From positions 1-8,992 of the forward strand of contig JAEURL010000336.1 in NCBI GenBank assembly GCA_016789165.1: a stretch of DNA of 8,992 bases, in the 5' to 3' direction. A program made the translations under genes and the position numbers. Positions 1-5,020 of the stretch are shown in pieces. Numbering within the stretch: position 1 is the first letter of the stretch; the number at the start of each line of letters is the position of its first letter. The notes under the pieces were generated by a model, which saw nothing but the letters and a program-made list of their open reading frames with translations, made no database searches and was not told where the DNA came from. The stretch is from Anaerolineales bacterium (lineage in GTDB: Bacteria; Chloroflexota; Anaerolineae; Anaerolineales; UBA6663).

Positions 1-549
1 CACGGTGGCGTGGCCGCAGCCCGCGATGGCGCCCAGGTCCACCGGCCGCAGGGTGTGGTTGGCCGGCAGCACCAGCTCGGTGGCCACCATGTCCTCGCCC
101 ATCAGGCGGACGTGCTGGCGCGGCGCCACGCTGGCGCGGATCTCGATGGACGCGGGCTCACCGGCGGCGGGCGGCTGCCGTCCCTCGGCGAGGACCTGCG
201 CGTGCTCAATCGGCACCACAGCGTCGGCCCACTCCGGCAGCGGGTCGCCGGTGTCCACGTAGCGGGCCGGCCCCTGCGCGTCGATGGCCAGGCGCACCGG
301 GTGGTTGTCCGAGGCGGCGGCTGTGTCCGCGGCCCGCACCGCGTAGCCGTCCATGGCGGCGGCGTGGTAGTGCGGGGCCGAGAGGCGCGCGAAGACGGGG
401 GCGGCCGTCACCCGGCCGAGCGCCCGGTCCAACGGCACCGCCTCGCCCTCCAGCGGCCCCCAGCGGCCGGCCGCCTCCAGAGCCTTGATCAGCCGGTCCC
501 AGGCCTCGGCCAGGGGGATGTCGTCGAGATAGATCTTCTTTGCGCTCAT
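1..549 (-). CDS. moeA: Molybdopterin molybdotransferase MoeA, N-terminal part (cut by left edge)
   Basis: MoeA inserts molybdate into adenylylated molybdopterin to finish the molybdenum cofactor in the cytoplasm. Only the first 183 codons are in the window, read leftward from the ATG at 549 and open to base 1. I translated them by hand. The MoeA signature MDGYAVR is at residues 66-72, followed by a TGDPLP segment (100-105; canonical TGAPxP), ADAVVPIE (108-115), and GED (151-153) leading to the turn before the MogA-like core. The start YLDDIPLAEA and the later QHVR...GEDMVATE...NH.LRPVD pattern resemble the longer MoeA proteins fused to a C-terminal periplasmic-binding-like domain; that is from memory of the family, and the C-terminus is not visible. 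The ATG overlaps the stop of the upstream dehydrogenase by ATGA, so translation is probably coupled. The MoeA call is secure; the fusion is a guess. Confidence 0.9.
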   Translation of the reverse strand, partial: MSAKKIYLDDIPLAEAWDRLIKALEAAGRWGPLEGEAVPLDRALGRVTAAPVFARLSAPHYHAAAMDGYAVRAADTAAASDNHPVRLAIDAQGPARYVDTGDPLPEWADAVVPIEHAQVLAEGRQPPAAGEPASIEIRASVAPRQHVRLMGEDMVATELVLPANHTLRPVDLGAIAGCGHATV

Positions 550-1364
550 GGCTGCTCTTTGTCGTAGATGCGCTGCAGGAAGGCCCGCACGCCCGTGAGC
601 TGGTTGAGCCACATCACCAGGCCGGGCGAGAAAACGTTCAGGGCCTGGAAGAGCCAAAACGGCCGGGCCGCCACCACCACCTCCACCGGGGCCTGTTCCA
701 CGGCGCGCAGCAGGCCGCGCACCACGTCGGCGGGCGTGCTGACGCCCAGCAGGGGGTGGGCGGCCGTGCGATGGTACGCGAAGAGGCCGGTCTCGGTGAC
801 GAAGCCGGGGCTGAGGGTGGACACGCTCACCCCCGTGCCCTCCAGCTCCACGCGCAGCGCCCAGCTCCAGGCGAGGACGGCCGCCTTGCTGGCGCCGTAA
901 ACCGAGCCGAAGGGGGTGCCCAGCTTGCCGGCCAGCGAGGCCAGGTTGACGATGTGGCCGCGCCGGCGGGCCAGCATGCCCGGCAGAACCAGGCGCGTCA
1001 GCTGCATGGGCGCGATCACGTTGGTGGTGATGATCTGGTCGATCTCGGCCGCCGTTTTGCGCGCGAAGCGGCTGTTGATCTCCACGCCGGCATTGTTGAT
1101 CAGCAGGTCGATCGGCCCGAGGGCGGCCTCGGCCTCGGCCGCCAGGCGCGCGCGATCCGCTTCGCGCGTCAGGTCGGCGGCCAGGGGCACTACGCGGACG
1201 CCCAGGCCGGCCAACTCGCCGGCCACGGCCTGCAGTTTGTCGGCGGAGCGGGCCGCCAGAACGAGATTGACGCCGCGCTCGGCCAGCGCGCGCGCGAAGC
1301 GGGGCCCCAGGCCCAGGGACCCCCCGGTGAGGATGGCGTTGGCGCCGTGCAGTGGAACAGGCAT
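546..1364 (-). CDS. Short-chain dehydrogenase/reductase (SDR family)
   Basis: This is a classical SDR oxidoreductase of 272 residues using NAD(P)H; its substrate cannot be read from the sequence. The Rossmann motif TGGSLGLG is at residues 13-20, AADLT at 62-66, NNAG at 90-93, and the catalytic tetrad is N115, S143, Y156 and K160 (YGASK), followed by PG at 186-187. R39 after strand 2 (AARS) hints at NADP(H) preference. The C-terminal tail beyond about residue 234 is rich in large hydrophobic residues (FWLFQALNVF, GLVMWL), as in membrane-associated SDRs of the DltE/YqjQ or 17-beta-HSD type, so it may sit on the membrane. The ATG at 1364 lies 38 bases after the lipoprotein stop; no strong Shine-Dalgarno is visible (only a weak gaaag). 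The end overlaps moeA by four bases. Family certain, substrate unknown. Confidence 0.93.
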   Translation of the reverse strand: MPVPLHGANAILTGGSLGLGPRFARALAERGVNLVLAARSADKLQAVAGELAGLGVRVVPLAADLTREADRARLAAEAEAALGPIDLLINNAGVEINSRFARKTAAEIDQIITTNVIAPMQLTRLVLPGMLARRRGHIVNLASLAGKLGTPFGSVYGASKAAVLAWSWALRVELEGTGVSVSTLSPGFVTETGLFAYHRTAAHPLLGVSTPADVVRGLLRAVEQAPVEVVVAARPFWLFQALNVFSPGLVMWLNQLTGVRAFLQRIYDKEQP

Positions 1365-1402
1365 TGGGCGGGTGCTTTCGTGGTTGAGTTAGCCCCGGCC
1401 CG

Positions 1403-2509
1403 TCAGGGGACCAGGGTGAAATAGCGTGTGTCGTAATCGTCGGCGGCCAGCCAGGGTTTGAAGACCAGCCGCGCCCCCAGGTCGCCGGCCGGCACGGCCA
1501 CGGTCAGCCAGCCGGTGAAGTCGCCGCCGGGGAAGAGCACGGCGTCCAGGGCCGGCTCCGGGTCCACGATCGAGGGGATGTCGTAGCGCGCGCCGTCGCC
1601 GCCCAGCACAAAGAAGTCCTTGCTGTCAATCCAGGCGGTCTCGTCCTCCGGCCGGATCAGGCGCGCGTGGACCTGCACCACGGCGTATTCCAGGCCGGCC
1701 GCCGGCGGATCGTTGAACTGGTTGGCCGCCACCACCAGGCTCCAGGCGGCCTCGCCGCGCACCACGGCCAGCGCCGCCAATTCCCAATCTTCGGTGACGA
1801 CCGTGCGGCGCAGCGGGGCCGGCTCGGCGCTGTCGGCGCCCAGGCGGGTGGGGTCGATGGCGGCCAGGCCGGCGTCCACGCCCACGGCCGCCCCGGCCTC
1901 CAAAGCCAGGAAGCGCGGGGCCTCGGCCAGCGGGCCCTCCAGGGGTTCCACCATCAACAGGAGGTCGGTCTCGCCCGGCGTCACCAGGTAGACCGACCAG
2001 CCCTCGGCGCTTTCGCCGTCCTGCAGGTCGGCCTCCAGGGCCGGCTCCGGCGTCACGGCCGAGGCCTTGAAGTAGCGCCGGCCGGCCGAGCCCGTCACCT
2101 TGAAGTCGGCGGCTTGCACGGGGCGCGGGCTGCTATCGCCGTGGGTGGCGGTGACGCGCAGACGCACGAGCAGGTATTCCTGGCCTTCGGCCGGCGGGGT
2201 GTTGAACTGGTTGGCCTGGCGCAGCTGGCGCCAGGCTTGTTCGCCGCGCACCACCTCGCGGACCTCCACCGTCCAGCCGGGCAGCTCGGCTGGGGCGCCG
2301 GCCGGGAAGGGCGCGGATCGGCTGAGCCCCGAGATGGCGGGGCCGGCCTCCGTCGGCCTGTCGGCGGGGGTCGGCGCCGCGACCGCCGGCGTAATGGTGG
2401 GGCGCGCGGTGGGCGCGCTGGCGGGGGTGGGCGTGACGGCGACGGTCTGGCAGGCCAGGGCGGCCAGGGCCAGGGCCGCGGCCGCCGTGAACGGCCGGCG
2501 GCTATTCAT
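1403..2509 (-). CDS. Lipoprotein with two DUF4352-like domains
   Basis: This is a predicted secreted, lipid-anchored protein of unknown function. From the ATG at 2509 (368 residues) it has an N-region with RR, a hydrophobic stretch and a lipobox ending LAC with C20, then a Thr/Pro/Ala linker to about residue 70. Two homologous domains follow, about 79-190 and 242-353. Each has a Trp-initiated strand, VVRGE.AW, ANQFN.PPA.G.EY, a run of beta strands and a DPEPAL or TPEPAL segment ending in GW. This is the pattern of DUF4352/MPT63-like immunoglobulin-fold extracellular domains. A GTG at 2530 in the same frame would add seven residues and place a weak GAGGT upstream. I prefer the ATG because it gives a more compact signal peptide. 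Either start overlaps the end of the upstream serine-kinase-like gene (by 8 or 29 bases), which supports one operon. No catalytic motif is visible; a binding or scaffolding role is likely. Confidence 0.85.
   Translation of the reverse strand: MNSRRPFTAAAALALAALACQTVAVTPTPASAPTARPTITPAVAAPTPADRPTEAGPAISGLSRSAPFPAGAPAELPGWTVEVREVVRGEQAWRQLRQANQFNTPPAEGQEYLLVRLRVTATHGDSSPRPVQAADFKVTGSAGRRYFKASAVTPEPALEADLQDGESAEGWSVYLVTPGETDLLLMVEPLEGPLAEAPRFLALEAGAAVGVDAGLAAIDPTRLGADSAEPAPLRRTVVTEDWELAALAVVRGEAAWSLVVAANQFNDPPAAGLEYAVVQVHARLIRPEDETAWIDSKDFFVLGGDGARYDIPSIVDPEPALDAVLFPGGDFTGWLTVAVPAGDLGARLVFKPWLAADDYDTRYFTLVP
1451..1786 (-). repeat. Second DUF4352-like domain copy of the lipoprotein
   Basis: Approximate bounds of the membrane-distal repeat (residues 242-353 from the ATG at 2509). 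It shares with the first copy the blocks VVRGE.AW, ANQFN.PPA.G.EY and PEPALxAxL. The copies are clearly diverged, so the duplication is old. Confidence 0.75.
1940..2275 (-). repeat. First DUF4352-like domain copy of the lipoprotein
   Basis: Approximate bounds of the membrane-proximal repeat (residues 79-190 from the ATG at 2509). It aligns without large gaps to the second copy. Confidence 0.75.
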
Positions 2510-3371
2510 CGAAGAGGAAGGTGGCTTCACCGTAGAAACGGACCTCGCGCTCGGCCAGCTTGGCCTGCAGCCAGGCCTGGAGCCGGGCGTTCTTGACGTC
2601 CAGCGGCTCCGCCGAGCGCAGCTCCGCCAGCGGGTAATTGGTGCGCAGGACGCGGCCCTGGATCAGGTGCCGGGTCAGGCCGGGGGGCAGCAGTTCGCCG
2701 TCGCGGGCCAGGGCCAGCACCTCGGCCGGCTCGTAGTTGGGGAAGACCACCAGGGCGGTCAGGTCCGGATACAGGCCCTGGACGTCGCGGATGTCGTTGG
2801 CCACCGTGCGGTACAGGCCGCCGGTGTGTTTGTAGGTGTCCACCAGCGCGTTCAGCAGCCGGTTCTGCTCGTGCAGGCTGGTGGTGCGGGCGCGGGCGGT
2901 CAGCACGCGGCCGTCGGTCAGCATCACGTAGGCCAGGATCGCGCGGCGGGCCAGGTCGGCGCGGGCGCTGAGAAAATCGATCGGCTGGAGCTCCAGGCCG
3001 TCAAGGGCGTACAGCCGGCGCGCCAGCGCCTCGGCCTCCAGGCCGGTGACGGCGTGGTGCCAGGTGCTCAGCGTCACCTGGGGCGGGGCGTAGCTCACCA
3101 CTTGCACCAGGACGTGGTGGTAGCCGAGCTGCTCCAGGGCCGTGCAGCGGTTGGCGCCGTCCAGCACCACGTAGCGGCGCTGTTCCAGGGGCACGGCGGC
3201 CGGCGCCGGGTCCAGGGCCGCCACCAGGGCCGGGTTCTTCAGCAGGCCCTCGGCCTGCAGCCGCCGCACCAGCGGGCCGGTGCGCTGGTCGTCGTTGAAC
3301 TCGTGCTCGCGGACGGAGTCCAGGGAGATGATGCGCAGATCCGGGGTCTCGGGCAGGGGCGGAGTATCCAT
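2502..3371 (-). CDS. ParB/Srx-fold protein of the SerK/SbnI type, putative free-serine kinase
   Basis: This 289-residue protein has a ParB-N/sulfiredoxin-like fold but no helix-turn-helix that I can see. Its motif order matches the free L-serine kinases SerK (Thermococcus, ADP-dependent) and SbnI (Staphylococcus, ATP-dependent), which make O-phospho-L-serine. HE at residues 23-24 corresponds to the catalytic glutamate region (SerK E30, SbnI E20). A helix and GLLKNPALVA (42-51) follow, then LDGANR (70-75) matching VDGHHR in SerK, then ALEQLG. The C-terminal part also fits: GELLPPGLTRH (225-235) resembles SerK's GEVFSPKTTRH. These comparisons are from memory, not from an alignment program. One oddity is that the second His of DGHHR is Asn (N74) here. 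The ATG at 3371 lies four bases after the stop of the cystathionine beta-synthase-type gene, which suggests the product feeds that enzyme. Fold and family are fairly sure; kinase activity is an inference. Confidence 0.75.
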   Translation of the reverse strand: MDTPPLPETPDLRIISLDSVREHEFNDDQRTGPLVRRLQAEGLLKNPALVAALDPAPAAVPLEQRRYVVLDGANRCTALEQLGYHHVLVQVVSYAPPQVTLSTWHHAVTGLEAEALARRLYALDGLELQPIDFLSARADLARRAILAYVMLTDGRVLTARARTTSLHEQNRLLNALVDTYKHTGGLYRTVANDIRDVQGLYPDLTALVVFPNYEPAEVLALARDGELLPPGLTRHLIQGRVLRTNYPLAELRSAEPLDVKNARLQAWLQAKLAEREVRFYGEATFLFDE

Positions 3372-3375
3372 AGGG

Positions 3376-4803
3376 TCACCGGGCGGCGGGCCGCTCGCCG
3401 TGCGAGGCGAGGTAGTCCAGGATATCGATCTTGGTCAGGATGCCCACCACGCGGGCCTCCTCCAGCACCACGGCGGCGTTGCCGTTGACGAACACGCTCA
3501 TCAGGCTTTCCAGCGGGGCGGCCGGCGTGAGCGTGGCCACGTCGGCGCGCATCAGGTCGGCGATGCGCTCGTCGGGATGGTGCTGGTGATCGGCCAGCAC
3601 CAGGTGGTTGAGCAGGTCCACTTCGGTGGCCAGGCCGAGCAGCCGGCCATCGGCGGCCACCACCGGCACCTGCGAGATGTCATGGGTCTTCATCTTGGCG
3701 ATCACGGCGTTGAGCGGCTCATCCGGGTCAGCCGTCACCACGGCGCGGATCTTTTTGGTGGCCAGCACATCGGCGGCGGTGGCGCCGGTCCAGGCCGATT
3801 CCAGGAAGCCGTTCTCGCGCATCCAATCGTCGTCGAAGATTTTGCTCAGGTAGCGCGAGCCGGAGTCCGGCAGGATCACCACCACCAGCCGGTCCGGCCC
3901 CAGGTCCCGGCAATAGCGCAGGGCGGCGGCCACGGCGCTGCCGCACGAGCCGCCGGCGAAGATGCCCTCCTCGCGCACCAGCCGGCGCGTGGTCAGGAAG
4001 GTCTCCTTGTCGCCCACCTGCAGCACCTCGTCCACCACTGTGAGATCGAGCGCCAGCGGCAGGAAGTCTTCGCCGATGCCCTCGGTCTTGTAGGTGCGCG
4101 GCTGGGGGTTGGCCGGCATCCGGCCGAGCTTGTGGGTCTCGTACAGGATCGAGCCGTAGGGGTCCACGCCCACGATGCGGATCTTGGGATTCTTCTCTTT
4201 CAGGTAGCGGCCGACGCCCGTGATGGTGCCGCCGGTGCCCATGCCGATGACCACGTCGGTGACGCGGCCGGCGGTCTGCTCCCAGATCTCGGGGCCGGTG
4301 GTGAGGTAATGGCTGCGCGGGTTCTCGGGGTTGTGGTACTGGTTGGCCAGGATGGCGTTGGGGGTCTCGGCCACAATGCGCTTGGCCACTTCGGTGTAGC
4401 TGCGCGGGTCGTCGGCGGCCACGGCGGTGGGGGTGATGATGACCTTGGAGCCGAAGGCGCGCAGCAGCCGGATCTTCTCCTGGCTCATCTTATCCGGCAT
4501 GACGAACACGGACTTGTAGCCCTTGATGGCACACAGGATGGCCAGGCCGACGCCGGTGTTGCCGGAGGTGGCCTCCACCACCGTGCCGCCCGGCTTCAGC
4601 CGGCCCTCGCGCTCGGCGGCCTCGATGATGTTGCGCGCGATGCGGTCCTTCACCGAACCGCCGGGGTTGAAGAACTCCACCTTGGCGGCCAAGGTACAGC
4701 GCAGGCCGCGGCTCAAGCTGTTCAGGCGCACCAGGGGCGTGCGGCCGATCGTGTCCGCAATCGTGGCAAAGATCTGGGGCTCCGCCGGCAGAGCTTCCGA
4801 CAT
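3376..4803 (-). CDS. cbs: Cystathionine beta-synthase/cysteine synthase-type PLP enzyme with CBS-domain pair
   Basis: This is a fold-type II PLP enzyme of 475 residues that performs beta-replacement on serine or an activated serine, giving cystathionine (with homocysteine) or cysteine (with sulfide). The Schiff-base lysine is K52 in GGSVKDR, the PLP-binding TSGNTG is at 79-84, the phosphate-binding GTGGT at 189-193, EGIGEDFLP at 241-249, GGSCGS at 284-289 and LPDS at 311-314. The EGIG.DF.P and LPDS...Y..K...D.WM blocks are typical of true cystathionine beta-synthases rather than CysK. The heme-binding N-terminal extension of animal enzymes is absent. Two CBS motifs (about 345-400 and 410-465) form a Bateman module that may bind AdoMet or adenine nucleotides. 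It is the first gene of the leftward operon, with an AAAGGA ribosome site before the ATG at 4803. Its partner, the serine-kinase-like protein, starts four bases after the stop, so O-phosphoserine is a plausible substrate. Confidence 0.93.
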   Translation of the reverse strand: MSEALPAEPQIFATIADTIGRTPLVRLNSLSRGLRCTLAAKVEFFNPGGSVKDRIARNIIEAAEREGRLKPGGTVVEATSGNTGVGLAILCAIKGYKSVFVMPDKMSQEKIRLLRAFGSKVIITPTAVAADDPRSYTEVAKRIVAETPNAILANQYHNPENPRSHYLTTGPEIWEQTAGRVTDVVIGMGTGGTITGVGRYLKEKNPKIRIVGVDPYGSILYETHKLGRMPANPQPRTYKTEGIGEDFLPLALDLTVVDEVLQVGDKETFLTTRRLVREEGIFAGGSCGSAVAAALRYCRDLGPDRLVVVILPDSGSRYLSKIFDDDWMRENGFLESAWTGATAADVLATKKIRAVVTADPDEPLNAVIAKMKTHDISQVPVVAADGRLLGLATEVDLLNHLVLADHQHHPDERIADLMRADVATLTPAAPLESLMSVFVNGNAAVVLEEARVVGILTKIDILDYLASHGERPAAR

Positions 4804-4809
4804 TCTTGT

Positions 4810-4815
4810 TCCTTT
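4810..4815 (-). promoter_or_regulatory. Ribosome binding site of the cystathionine beta-synthase-type gene
   Basis: On the minus strand AAAGGA lies six bases before the ATG at 4803, which supports this start and marks the head of the leftward operon. I could not find a convincing -35/-10 pair for this direction between 4816 and 4960. Confidence 0.7.
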
Positions 4816-4909
4816 TTGGAGAGATTGCTGAGTTATGGCAAGCGTACCACAAACCGGCCGGGTGGCGCAAAGCGCGATAACGGTCCGGCGCCAAGGTTAA
4901 GGCCGCTGC

Positions 4910-4938
4910 TTGTGAGCGCTGCCGCGCTCTGCTATAGT
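4910..4938 (+). promoter_or_regulatory. Sigma-70-like promoter of the LysM glycosidase gene
   Basis: TTGTGA (4910-4915) and TATAGT (4933-4938) are separated by exactly 17 bases, matching the consensus hexamers at 4 and 5 of 6 positions. Transcription would begin near 4945, giving an untranslated leader of about 75 bases. The GTG at 4937 that opens the longest reading frame lies inside the -10 box and cannot be on this transcript. Confidence 0.6.
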
Positions 4939-4981
4939 GCCAACGGCGGGTGTCCTGGAACAAAAATTGCTCACTCAACGT

Positions 4982-4994
4982 CGGTCAATGACCG
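4982..4994. promoter_or_regulatory. Short palindrome in the leader (possible operator)
   Basis: CGGTCA and TGACCG form a perfect inverted repeat around one central A, about 40 bases after the predicted transcription start and 26 bases before the ATG. It could be a repressor site or a small hairpin. A chance palindrome of this size is also possible. Confidence 0.3.
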
Positions 4995-5007
4995 GCTCGG
5001 TCCATTT

Positions 5008-5013
5008 AAGGAG
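5008..5013 (+). promoter_or_regulatory. Ribosome binding site that fixes the start at 5021
   Basis: AAGGAG is followed by seven bases and ATG at 5021. That start gives a clean signal peptide, whereas the in-frame GTG at 4937 would put 28 residues in front of it. Confidence 0.85.
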
Positions 5014-5020
5014 AGACCCT

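Noticed and set aside
2502..3371. Chromosome-partition ParB or a DNA-binding regulator
   Set aside because: The N-terminal part has the ParB-like fold, but I see no helix-turn-helix, no parA neighbour and no parS-like sites. The C-terminal GELLPPGLTRH block fits SerK/SbnI instead.
2502..4803. A staphyloferrin B-like siderophore cluster (SbnA plus SbnI)
   Set aside because: There is no SbnB-like dehydrogenase, siderophore synthetase or transporter nearby. The PLP enzyme has cystathionine beta-synthase features and a Bateman module that SbnA lacks.
4816..4960. A promoter for the leftward operon
   Set aside because: Candidates such as CATAAC or TACGCT as -10 boxes lack an acceptable -35 at normal spacing, so I could not support a specific site.
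4937..5020. N-terminal extension of the LysM protein from the GTG at 4937
   Set aside because: The GTG overlaps the predicted -10 box, and the added 28 residues would precede a good signal peptide. A strong ribosome site serves the ATG at 5021.
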